From: Capillidium heterosporum
Lineage: Eukaryota > Entomophthoromycota > Entomophthoromycetes > Entomophthorales > Capillidiaceae
Direction of reading: 5' to 3'
Assembly: GCA_016630905.1 (NCBI GenBank)
Contig: WBMQ01000018.1
Location: forward strand, 62,001-126,000
Length of the DNA: 64,000 bases
Position numbers and translations under genes: made by a program. A model generated the notes under the pieces. That model was not told the origin of the DNA. It made no database searches and worked only from the letters and a program-made list of their open reading frames with translations. How positions within the stretch are numbered: the stretch's first letter is position 1; each line of letters starts with the position of its first letter. Below are positions 31,703 through 43,433 of the stretch, in pieces.

Positions 31703-32731
31703 TGTAAGGTCCAGGGAGGTACCGCTGGATCCAACTAATGATGGCATCATATTGCGAGCTAATGACGTGGTGGGTGAGAAAAGTGAAACTAACGCCTACC
31801 ACTGCATCGGTAATAAAGGATTGGATTCTCCCGAGGGCAGGTCGGACAGCCGGGTGAAGGAGGTACACCATAAAGAGTGCCCACACGACAGTAGTCACGT
31901 TCCAGTTCCAGGAGGGGATAGAGGGGATATATGGAGGCTTGGGTACAGACTGGGGCTAGACAGAGGGAGGCCTATCAGGCGAGGGTTGAGCAACAGCTGG
32001 TGCTACCGTATTGGGATCAAAGGTAGGGGTTGGCTGGTAGGCCAACGTTGGTTCGAAGGGGTTGATCGTATTAGTAATATTAATCGCTCAAAGGAGGTGA
32101 GATCCGAGGGTAGCAAGGATTGTTAGCAGGTAATAAGAGGTGGGAAGGACAAGGGGATTCAACCACGTAGGAATACGATGCCGAACAAGGATATAAATAA
32201 AGGATAAGACTTTGTTCAGAGCTAAGAAACGAAATCAGGCTGTCGCAACAGCTATGGTTAGAAAGTGAGGTGAGTAACAGCTATGAAATAGCAGAGTGGA
32301 ATGTTATCAAGATGCAGGCCTTTAGTGATATCTCAAGGGTTTAAATACCCCTTTAGTACCCTGGCAATAGTTATAACAGGATGATTAGATTTCCATCTGT
32401 AATTAACTACTTTATAGGTTAATTAAGGTTTTGCCAAGTTTAGCTAAAAAGGTCCGTGCTAATCTGAGCTACTACTGGTGAGTTTACTATTGCCAAGCTT
32501 TAGTATACGATGTTCCGCTGTTACTAGTGGGGATTCCTAGGTAATCATCGAAGCTAAGGAAAAGAATAAAGGTAAAAAATATCTAATGTAGGGCAGATTC
32601 GGAACTAAACTAGCTATGAATTGCAGGTTGGCAATTAAAAGTTGATAAAAAGAAAATAGCAAAGAAGGAAGCAAATGAAGGAATAGGTCTATGACATTAT
32701 CATAGGAATTGTAACGACCAGGGTTGTTACA
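31703..32731 (-). mobile_element. LTR fossil B', mirror copy of LTR B
   Basis: Mirror of 18422-19450, a solo LTR without an internal region. It abuts the segmentally duplicated block that starts at 32735. Confidence 0.72.
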
Positions 32732-33321
32732 GTAGGGGTGTTTTCAATTTTATGTCTTTATATGGCGAGACTCGAAACTACAGGTACTTTTTAGATATGA
32801 AAATAGCAGAAAAGTTACCAACCTCAAATACATCCTTCAAATACATCCTTCAAATAATAGCTCACCAGTATTTATAAATTTTACATATATTGATGTATAT
32901 TTCCTCTACAACTTGTATAACTAGTTAAAAACTTGAGTAAAATTATTGGTTACTGACAAACCGGTATCTGAAAGTTTACACCGAGAGCAAGCTTTAGTCT
33001 CAGAACATAATCCACCTTTGAATCAAAGGTAAAACCAAACGGACTTTATAAAATAAGCCTCTAAGACATATCGGTCAAGTCTACTCTCTACTTGAAGATC
33101 TAAATCTAGGTATGAAATAGAGGCGGATAAAGCTGCAGTCTAAATATTAGTTTAAAGCCTATTTGGTCTAGTATGGAGCTTTAGCTTTGAGTAGCTTAAT
33201 TATAGTTAAAAGTAATGGGTTGAATTGTAACATTAATGGAAGCGGAGCTACACTCATTCTAAGCCTTGGTCCGAGACACCTTGAAGGAAAGAAAAGAATA
33301 GTAGGTTGTATATAATCACCT
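32732..33321. other. Intergenic region, mirror of 17832-18421
   Basis: No gene. Homologous, with many changes, to 56738-57312 in the same orientation. The 13-bp tandem doubling is at about 32826-32851. Confidence 0.55.
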
Positions 33322-33552
33322 ATGAACATAAAAAGTAGTATAAAAAGGGAATTGATAACTCGGACTACCAACAAAAACATCACAATAAACAGTCTAGATA
33401 CATTTCCAATCTATTTCCTAACCTCTGCCATCGTCGGTATAATAGCCAGCACCAAGTTCCTGACCCCAAGCAGTCCCCACAATAGTGTCTATGCATTTGA
33501 TTATCAAAATACCGGGTTCGAATTTGGAGGCTACCGAATGCTATCCCAGTAA
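33322..33552 (+). CDS. Small one-pass membrane protein, mirror copy
   Basis: The same 76 codons as 17601-17831. The frame with QLRFNENYKTLL that continues after this stop is read one frame away, up to about 33630. Compare the diverged copy at 57313-57606. Confidence 0.45.
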   Translation: MNIKSSIKRELITRTTNKNITINSLDTFPIYFLTSAIVGIIASTKFLTPSSPHNSVYAFDYQNTGFEFGGYRMLSQ

Positions 33553-33602
33553 TATCACTGTCCAGCTCCGCTTCAATGAAAACTACAAGACTTTGCTACC
33601 AT

Positions 33603-34913
33603 GTCACATCCAAATCGCTAGAATTAGGAAATAAATTGTTGGTAAACATGTATATATTTAGTCATAAAATACACATTTTATAAATAAATTGATAACTATA
33701 CAACCAAAAACATTCGGTATTCGACAAAAGGATGTGATATAAATTTACTGTTGCTTTATTCTATAGTTAAATAGATTTTAAATTAATAACTATTTAAGCA
33801 GGCTTACGAAATTTTGTAAATTACTTAAAGCTCGCATTATATGTAGTTAGCAGCCTATTGTATATAAATTTACATTTATGGAATAGCTATGCAATTCTAC
33901 AAAACCATTCTAGTTTGTATCTGTAGCAGCCCTGATTGTTACAATTTCTATTATAAGGTCATCGACCCATTTTTTGTATCCTCATCACACCACTTCCTCG
34001 TTCCAACTTTCAATCTTTCTATTTCTCATTTATAACTAGTTTCGATCAGAAATCTGTTCCACTTATTAGATATTCTTGAGTATTGTTCCCTATCCTTAGT
34101 TCAGCTATAATTTACGGATTCCAACCCTTATCAGATAGCATCTGGATATCGGAACTCTGACAACCAACCAATAGCGTCAAGATACCAAAAGGGTATTTAA
34201 ACCCTTGGGATGCCATTGAAGGCTGGTATCTTGACAACGTTCCACCTCGCTATTTTCTAAATAGCTGTTACTCACCTCTTGATCCCAATCATCAACCATA
34301 GCTATTGTGACAGCTTGATTTTTTTTCTTGCCATAACTGTCTCTGACAGCCTGATCTGCTTTGTCTACGAATAAAGTATTGTTCCTGGTCAGCCTTTTAG
34401 TTATTAGATCGTGCGAATATGTGGTTCGACTTCTATACCCTCTTAGCTCACTCCGTTCAAACTTTTTTGCTTCCCTTTGGACTTACCTCCTTTGGGTGAT
34501 TCATATTACCAATGTAGTGGTCGGCATTAGTTTTACTGTTCCGACCTCTCATGTCATACGCTCCCATTATGACACCATCATTAGTTGAATCCAACGGCAC
34601 CCCCTTGGACCTTACATTAGATGCAGGATGAAATACTATTAAACTGAGTAATTAAATAGTATTAAACTTATAGCACATTTTCCTATTAAATATTAAATAG
34701 GCTATTAGTTGAGTAATTGTCAGCTCATTTACAAATTATGTATTGTTCTACATATAAAACTATGTAGCTATGTATTTATCAATAAACTATTTCTTAGTTC
34801 TATTGCATCAATTTGAAACCCAAGTTATTCTCAGAATTGAAAAGTTGAAGTGGAATTTAACAAAAAACAAACACCTACATCTCAAATTAGAAAATATCTG
34901 CAGCACTATCAAC
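33603..34913. repeat. Element X with inserted LTR, mirror copy
   Basis: Mirror of 16240-17550. In this orientation it is collinear with the right-flank copy at 57605-58672. Confidence 0.5.
33922..34616 (+). mobile_element. LTR fossil C', mirror copy of LTR C
   Basis: Mirror of 16537-17231, the short LTR family member. It shares its insertion site with LTR D at 57901-58484. The 3' flank TTAGATGCAGGATGAAATAC is the same at both. Confidence 0.65.
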
Positions 34914-35243
34914 TTTCTCCAAATAGAGGTATAGGTGAACTATTCCAATCGAAAATCCCAGTCTCATGTTATCCATTTAAAGAAAACCCCCAATCGATAC
35001 ATGAAACAAGCTACAATTTAAAGTAATACTAAAATGTTTAACAGCCCTAGTTAGCTACTAGAATAGTTTATTTGAATGAACCGGAAGCCATTTTTTATTC
35101 TAGGGTCCGATCTAATACAGTTGGCAAGGTTATGTTAGACATAATGAAATTTTTTGGAAAATGAAATTAACTTCAAAACTTGAACTAAACCAAACTAGAT
35201 TAAACTGAAAGAAGTACAATTATTACACAACAATTTTAGCATT

Positions 35244-35963
35244 ATGTCATTATTCAAAGGGACAATCAACACCGTATTCGACGCCTTCGTACTCATAGAA
35301 GCATTAAGGCGTGGTGAGATCAACCAGATGACCAGCCGACCCAGCACCTACCAACGTATGATAACCCCAATCGAAGAAGGTACACTACTCATCTACGACG
35401 AAACTGAAACCGGTATTTTAAGATGGATCGATTATAGAGTATGGTCACCTTCCAAGTTTGTCGATGGGTTTTTCCATTACAGTCAGATAGAAATCCAAAA
35501 ACATACTAAGCCCAATCACAACAAGCATATGCTCTTCACCAAGGACACCCACGAGAAGATAAAGCATCGCATAGCCTGTGAAAAGGGCCTTTTTAAGAAA
35601 TGTATTTCGGGTATAGCTGTCGACGGGCATACCTTCCACCTTGTACACTATCACCGCAATAACTTTGATATCCAAGTCCCCTTAAAGTTTAGAAATAGAA
35701 ACAGTATTGTCAAAGCTGCTAAAAGGTACCAGTACTACAAATCGTTTCGGGTCGGGTCTAAGCTGTACAATCGGCTGTTTTACCCCGAGTACAGCTTGTC
35801 GTTGGACTTAGTGAGTAGAGACGTCAATTCGATCACCACTACACCGAATATCTTGTTAACGGTTGAGGAAGTGTTCGACAAAGTCATCCAGAATAACAGC
35901 CTACAGTATAGAAAGAGGTTGGATATAGATACGCTTAGATTTTTAGATACCCAGTTCAGATAA
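35244..35963 (+). CDS. WOPR-domain transcription factor, mirror copy
   Basis: The same 239-aa WOPR protein as 15190-15909, with an identical upstream region. Wor1-type regulators are often dose-sensitive and self-activating. Two identical copies could therefore matter, but that is inference from the family. Confidence 0.92.
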   Translation: MSLFKGTINTVFDAFVLIEALRRGEINQMTSRPSTYQRMITPIEEGTLLIYDETETGILRWIDYRVWSPSKFVDGFFHYSQIEIQKHTKPNHNKHMLFTKDTHEKIKHRIACEKGLFKKCISGIAVDGHTFHLVHYHRNNFDIQVPLKFRNRNSIVKAAKRYQYYKSFRVGSKLYNRLFYPEYSLSLDLVSRDVNSITTTPNILLTVEEVFDKVIQNNSLQYRKRLDIDTLRFLDTQFR

Positions 35964-36091
35964 TATGCCAGGTACCCATTTGTCTATTTTGTACAATTCC
36001 ATTTACCTTTCCATCTCTTTTATATTTAAACATATTCTATACCTTAATAAAGTCAGCTATGGTTGCTTTTAGATTGCATTTTTTTACTTTG

Positions 36092-38571
36092 TATAACTAT
36101 TGTAAAAACAAATGGAGTTGTTTTAGAAATTCAATTGCATCATAATATTTGAATCTAACATGTTGTAATTAGACGCCAATTTTTGGAATATAAAAATGGG
36201 ACAGTGTAAAGAGAAAACGAAGTGTTCTAGAATTAAATCATAGTCTGCAATGCAGGTTGAAATTGGAGAATGAGATCATAAATTTTGGGAAAAAATAGTT
36301 CCCATTTTCAAATATAAAGGTTTGCTAGAGCAAAACACTTTAAATTTTGAAATTTTATAATGCTGCGATAAAGGAGAGCTCAACCAATATATATAATTTC
36401 AACAATGAATGTCAACAACAACGGGCCTTTAAGTTCAAATAACAGCAACACTAAGGTAGTGTACGGAAAGGATAGTGAGGTCCTTCCTGAAGGGTGTTTG
36501 GATTTAAACTTTAATAGAGATGAGCTCAACTTGAAGCTACTTGACTATAAAACCAAACTCAATGAAAACGATACTGAAATGGAGAAACTTCAACAGGATA
36601 ATATCGATATTCAGAAGAAAGAAGTTATCGAAAATACGTTGAGTGGTATAAATCACTATTACAAAAATCCTAAGTTCGCCAATAACTTTATGAGTGGGAG
36701 CGAGGAGGGAGATGATGTTAGTTCAGGACTATCATTCAGAAAAGTTCAAGATCAATGACCTTCGAGCTAAATACAACAATATTGCCTTATCAGCTATATT
36801 CAGAATAGTGGATTGAGCTGGAAAACTACAACAAGGTGAGGTTTTTGAAGATAATAGAGGTTGAAATAGGGTGTTGACCAACGAAGACATTGGATACTGC
36901 TTGTATATATTGGAGATGAAGTCTACTACAAAACTCAAAACTTTGAAGAATATTTTAAGCAAGGTAGCAAATGTTGATGTTTGTGAAGACATTATCAAAT
37001 AGCTTGAAAAGTGCTAAATACACTTGGAAAGTTACAACCAAAATTCCAGTGCATTGGAATAAACCAAGTACAGTAATAAAGAGGTATCTTTACCACATTA
37101 TAACTTCTTAACTCTTATATTAGAAAAATCACATTTCGGCTTTAAATAGTTTTCAAGATAGGAAGAAGTTTTATACGGACGAGTCGAACTTCAATATGGA
37201 TTTAGCATGTAACCATGGTTGGGCATCAGCAGGCAATAAAGCTTCGGCACTTAAACAACAAAAGGTTAAAGCAATAAATGTAATAGCTGGAATATCTCAG
37301 TCAGGTGAATATGTAACAAAGAATATCAAAGAAAGTGGTACCGGCGTAGAATCCAATACATATGTCCAAATTTACGAATTTTTCATGGAGAACATCAACT
37401 TTTTTATAGGTGGATTGATTATTCTCGACAATGCTTCAATACATATAAGAGCATTCAAAGAAGGCGACCTACTCCGAGCATTTTTAAAAAATATATCAAA
37501 TACCTTTTCTTACTCCCATTTTCTCCATTTTTGAATCTCATTGAACATTTGTTCAATTCGGTGAAGGGCTATATTGCTGATGCACCATTTAAAACTAGGC
37601 CTGAGTTCAATTTAGCCATCCACGAAGGATTTCGTGAACATGTAACTAGCAATAACATTACTAATTGGATCCTTAAAACAGAGTCCTATCAGCAAGCTAT
37701 AACCGGCAACATTCTATCTTAAATTTATTCCATCTATTTTCGTATTCAAATTGAAGTTTGTACTCCACTTTTAAATTTCAACTAAACATAGTCTAATCCA
37801 TTACCGACTATTATTTCAAATAGCCCTTTATAAGCTTTACCAACACGATAGAACTAAAGTGGTTCTTAACCTACACCAACTAATTCAAACTATTTACAAT
37901 CTCAAAACTTTGGCCTCTAACCCAGCATTACCTTCAACCCAATTCTCCAAACCCTATCCTAAAGTTTACTTAAGTAGGCACATTCAACAAGTCTAAAGTT
38001 GAGTAGCAAACTAAATAAGGCCCATTTACTTTGAATATCACTTTCCACTTACTATCCCAGCTAAAATAAATATTTCGTCAACTACTTCATAGCAGCTTCT
38101 ATTTTAAAACTTGAGTGTTATGTTGCTACAAAAGTTCAAAGATAATTCATATTGAACTGATATAAATGCCAGCGTTTGGAATTAAGATATGTTTTTATTT
38201 AGAAAACCATTCTACTTAGATACAAAGTATATATAAACATATGTGATGCAAGCCAACTGTTCTGAGTTAAATGAACAAAATTCACAATATTCTATAAGAA
38301 AAAATGGTGATTTAGCACTAGTGATAAATTCAGTATAGAACGATATGGCTCCAAAGAATGGAAACTATTTTTTTCATAAATTTATGATCTCATTTTGAAA
38401 ACACAAGCTGCATTGTATGTGGCAGGTTACTTATATAGCACTTTGTTTTCTGTTTCCATCGCCCCATTTATTTATTTTCAAAATTTATGCTATATCATAG
38501 TTGGCCACATCATTTCAATTGGATTTTACATCATCGAAATTTAAATCTTATTTATTTTTACAATAGTTATA
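36092..38571 (+). mobile_element. IS630/Tc1-mariner-like transposon with long inverted ends, mirror copy
   Basis: Mirror of 12582-15061. The inverted ends of ~220 bp run 36092-36312 and about 38351-38571. Confidence 0.7.
36405..37722 (+). pseudogene. Transposase relic of the IS630/Tc1-mariner-like element, mirror copy
   Basis: Mirror of 13431-14748, with the same interrupted frames: open 36405-36758, a decayed middle, open 37196-37534, then one frame change into 37531-37722. Confidence 0.7.
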
Positions 38572-38752
38572 GTTTTGGACGGAATTGTAAATGATCTCCA
38601 AGCCCAATGCCAACACCTTGCCATTCTAGGACCTTAACAATCCACCTAATTAGTCAGTCTAATTTGAATTAAGCCGATCAATCCTCAATCATCTTTTCAT
38701 CTTACATAATATATGAACCTTTATGAGGGAACTAAACTAAAAATCAAAGCAA

Positions 38753-41401
38753 ATGCTGAGTACAAACAAATTAAACGATCCAAATGATACGGAACTATAG
38801 CCCGTCGACCTCAACCCAAATTTAGACGTCGATACCGAAGTCAAGTATCCCATCCCCATCAGACTCAACTCTGCCAAAGTTTTATCAATCTACACTTTCC
38901 TCTTTGCTACTTACATAGTCGCTCTACTCATCAGCTACTTTGTAACTCAGATTCCCAACGATGCTAAACTCTCCATCTACGTCGATATCCCATCTCAAAC
39001 TCCAGTTGAATCTATTTCTATTCCACCCTTCAAGAACATATCAAAGATTCAAAAATTCCAAGTCGATACTGCCCACCAGCACCTCGATTTCATAACTCGG
39101 TATCCCCATCACTTCAACTCCAAGTACTTTGATCAAATCCAATCTTACATCCTAACTTACAGTAATCTTATTCAATCCAGCTTGAACCTCAATTTAGAAA
39201 TCTACAGGTCCAACTTCACCTTCACGCGCAACACATTGGACCGAACTTTCAACTTCAATCCCAATTTTAGCAATGCCTACCTAATTGAAGACGGTAACGT
39301 AGCTATAAAACTCAAAGGTAAATCCCGGAATGCCATCCTAATCTCAGCCCATTACGATTCTGTTGCAATAAGTCATGGTGCAACCGACGACGGGACTTCT
39401 ATCGCCATCATGTTAGAAATTTTACGGCTATTTTCGATGCGTGAATTGAACTACATCACCATATTGCTTTTTAATGGTCCCGAGGAAATTGGGTTACAAG
39501 GTGCTGCTGCCTTTGTCCAATATCCTTGGTTTCAAGACGTCAAAGCCTTCATCAACTTGGAAGGTGGTGGTGCCGATAGTAGATCTCTAATATTCCAAGC
39601 CAACAACAGATTAATTCCAAGCCTTTTAAAATTTATAAAGAATCCCCATGCCTCCGTATTCTACAATGACTTGTTCAAGTTAGGACTCATCGACAGTATA
39701 ACCGACTACAGCGTGTACGACAGTTTCAACAGGTCAGATACTGACATCTCTTTTTACGAGCATAGATCGCGCTACCATACATTACAAGATGTTCTGCAGC
39801 ATGTACCTGTCTCCTCAATTCAACAAATGGCTGATTAGGCATTATTTATCCTCGATAACTTGTTGAAACAATCCAGCTTAGTTACCGACTTAAAAAAGGA
39901 GAACCTGGGTATCTATTACGATCTTTTGGGAGGTTCAGGGATCAGTTACAGCTTCCTGACTAACTATATTTTAGCGGTAGTTGCTTTAGTGCTAACTTGT
40001 TTGGCTATACTGTTATTCACCCTGTTCTCACGAAAATTCAAGGCCATCTCTAGGAAGTACTTGACCAAGCCCAATTTAAAGAACATTTTAAAACATTTGG
40101 TATTCTTGGAGCTGTATGATATCCTAAGTTTAGCTTTGATATTAGGCTCTATGGCTTTGGTCGCCAAGGTCAACTCTAATAATGCTATGATCGCCCTACC
40201 TCATTTTTAGTTTTGTCGTTATGCTACCTTTAACCATTTGCTTTATCATGGATTTTTTACACTTATTTTAAGAGCAACAAGTTTACTTTACCTATTGATT
40301 CAGTCGAGCGCTTCTACAATATGAGTTGCGGGAATGGTGCTCCTTACTACATCTTGCGGCTCATGTTGCCGAACGTAGTTAGATTATTCAGCTTCGTTTT
40401 CTTCCCATACTTCAAGCTTTTGGATGGTACATTAAAGATCAACAAAAATGGTTCTACGTAGTTGTACTCTTCAACATCTTAGTTATGATTGTCTCCTTGT
40501 TGGTTTTAGGTGATCTTATCAACTTGATTGTGTGTGACTTTAGTGGCATCGTTTTGGATTTCAAAGGACCCATCATCTCCTACATGTTGTTAATTCTCTT
40601 TGCTTTCTCGTCAATCCTACTTTTACCTCCCTATCTATCATTAAGCACCAGCTATTACAAATTGAGTTCTATTGTATCTTCGATTGTTACGGTTGTTTTG
40701 CTGTTATACTGCCCATGAACAGCCACTCCACCATCGGAGCTTCCTATACCCAGCACTATTATATCAACAATGGGACAACTCAGGTCCATATCTATGGTGA
40801 TAGGTACCTCAAAGAGCTAGTTGAAGTCTTCCACCTGTTGGTATCGAAGGATAAAAGCAAAAGATACGAAATAGGTTCTGATGTCGTTAAGTTCGATGCA
40901 TTGCCACCAAAGTTCAACAGACCTATGAATGAATTAACCAAGTATATAGCCAAAAGTAAGATAGAGTCTGATGCCAGTGCTTTCCCTGTACTACAGTTCC
41001 AAACCTACCATACTAAAGCCTGTCGCATCTGCCCCAACCCCTCTACAGGCAATTTATCATTAACTCTACTGTTATTTTTGATGACACCAAGTTACCTCTT
41101 TATCCTCAATTGACTATCACCTTGAGATCTAATACCAATTTCCACATCTCCCCTATTCCGAGGAAACAAAAACGGCACTACTACCAACGTCGAGATGTTT
41201 ATTTCCAAGGAGAACAAAGCCAAGGTGGGTGGTAAGTTGTAGTTCGAGATCCAGACTTTTTATAACAATCATGAAGATACTATCCCAGCTTTTGAAAACG
41301 TTTATACAGCTTATAAGGGGAATATTTTGCCTAACTGGTTGCCAGTAAGAGCTTATGGCTCCATCTTGCAAGTTTTGGAACCAGTTAACTTGAGCACCTG
41401 A
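38753..41401 (+). pseudogene. PFF1: Dead vacuolar membrane M28 metalloprotease (PFF1-like), mirror copy
   Basis: Mirror of 9752-12400. In-frame TAG codons lie at 38798-38800, 39836-39838 and 40208-40210, and the frame changes afterwards match the left arm exactly. Motifs HYDSV, TDDG, GPEE and EGGG lie between 39350 and 39580. Since both arms share every lesion, inactivation came before the present arm identity. Confidence 0.85.
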
Positions 41402-41745
41402 CCCAACTATAGTTTTTTCATTCCACTTTAATTTAACTTTATAAGTTAGCTTTCTATATCAATACCTTCATTAAACATTATTATATAACTTTAAATATGT
41501 CTACAGTTCATTTTTTGAAATGAAAAGGTGATTAATGGGTATAACAGCAAACTTTAGATAAGTAAGGAGGTCTAAACAGTAAAACTAATCTTTCGCCTAC
41601 ATTGTTAAACAAATTTTAAAACATAAGTTACTTTTTAAACATAGTATACAAAAGTAAAAATTCATTATAGTTATTAAGGAATAAAAATAACTTCAGTTCA
41701 TACTCAAAGTGATAATATTAACATTAAACTAGCTGAAAAAATCAC

Positions 41746-42624
41746 CTACCACCACGATTGAGATTTTATCGACTCACTAACCTCATTATACAAATCCTTA
41801 TGTTTACACCTATCGTTCATCTTCGAATTCTTCCTAATATATCCTAAGGGAGGGGGTAGTCGCACTGTTATCACACCAGGATCCCGTTTCGGTTCGAAGT
41901 CTGAATCATAGGAGGCGAACGTCCTACCCGAATTATAAAATAGCCTTGGAAAGACAATTGAATGGATGGGATCTTCCCAACTTTCAGGTATAGTCGGTAG
42001 TAAATGTTCAGGACAGGGAACTGTTTCAGATTCATCAATAACATCGGTTGTTATAGCTTTATTGAGGATAGTTCTAGATGTATTGGGATTGAAATTTACT
42101 TTGATCGATGGATACCGATCGTTGATCTGCAGTTCGATTTGAAAGTGGCTTTCGGCTGAAGTTGCTTGAGGTTTGCCAACTCCATGTAGCTCGGTAAAGT
42201 CAAAATACTTGACGGTTGGAGGAGATGGGATGAAAGTGACTTGCTTAGCTTGGTTGAAGTAGGAGGTGGGAAGGTTAATTTTGATGGGTACGTCTTTGGA
42301 GTAGATGGTGAAAGCTTCATTCTCAGTAGCAATTGAGTTAGCTTGGGTAGGGTTGATTTGTTGGCTAATGCTAGTTAATAAGCTTTGTTGGTGACCTCTT
42401 AATTCGTCGTTTTTACTTTTACTTGAGTTTTGATCGTTTGGGGCTGATATACTGCCATAAAAATTACCTTTTCCTTTGGCTTGGGATACCGTTTCCGAAA
42501 CTACTTGGCCACTTTTAGTACATACTGTTAGTTGACTTTGGCTTCCAGGGATCCTAATGCTTATGACACCTTTTTCATGTTCGAAATGACTATAATGATC
42601 CTTACTATCGGGTAAGCCGTACAT
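41746..42624 (-). CDS. Orphan 292-aa protein, mirror copy
   Basis: Encodes the same residues as 8529-9407, including the recurring GVI-R-P strand motif. No family is recognised. Confidence 0.7.
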   Translation of the reverse strand: MYGLPDSKDHYSHFEHEKGVISIRIPGSQSQLTVCTKSGQVVSETVSQAKGKGNFYGSISAPNDQNSSKSKNDELRGHQQSLLTSISQQINPTQANSIATENEAFTIYSKDVPIKINLPTSYFNQAKQVTFIPSPPTVKYFDFTELHGVGKPQATSAESHFQIELQINDRYPSIKVNFNPNTSRTILNKAITTDVIDESETVPCPEHLLPTIPESWEDPIHSIVFPRLFYNSGRTFASYDSDFEPKRDPGVITVRLPPPLGYIRKNSKMNDRCKHKDLYNEVSESIKSQSWW

Positions 42625-43433
42625 GTTTAAAAAGGTTGGTTGCTTTCACTCACTTTGTTAGATATAGCTGTAAAATTTAAAAATGGACAACTTAGCTCTT
42701 TATGCAAAATTTACTATTTTTGTAAATTCAAAACCAATAGATTTGGTACAATAAGGAAAATCGATTAGCAATATCAAGTTAATTGCAGATAACTGTAAAC
42801 TGCATTTTGGATAAAGATTTCCTTTATTCCGAATTAGATGAAAGAGATATACCAAGCATTTGAAAAGCATGGCTCTTCCTTGCTAATTTGGAATACTTCT
42901 GCTTGCTATTTTCAGAGTAAAGAATGGCAGAATTTAACTAGAATCTATAGATCTTTCAAGATAAAGCTACATATATTAAATGCGATGCTTCAATTCCAAC
43001 CTGCTTCAGATGAATTACAAGTTTAATTCGGCAAACCAGAAACCAACAAAGTAAGATGTCAAAAGCAGTCGAAGTAGATTTAAGTGTAAGATCCGCCACT
43101 TTAAAGTAATTTAGTTCATTCTAATTTTACATAACATGTTTAGACAATAAGCTTTGTCTTATAGGTTGGCTAGATTGCTTGCATAAGGTTAGTAGTATAA
43201 TGAGATAAGCATTTATATTATAATTAAAGGTATATTCAGTTTAAAGCAATATAATTTAGAGTATTTATTTAAAGTTTGTACTATATGTATATTGGTATAT
43301 ACAGCCAACTAGTTATATTATTATATACTAGTTTTAAACTTTTTGTTAAAAGTGTAAGTTTCTTCTAGTTTACTTTTCAATTTCCAGATTGAAAATTTTA
43401 ACTATCACTCCACATCTTACAAGACTTACTCAA

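Noticed and set aside
43354-43387. GTAAGT...TTCCAG upstream of the Mutator-like gene as an intron
   Set aside because: Thirty-four bases is below normal intron size, and no upstream coding exon is visible.
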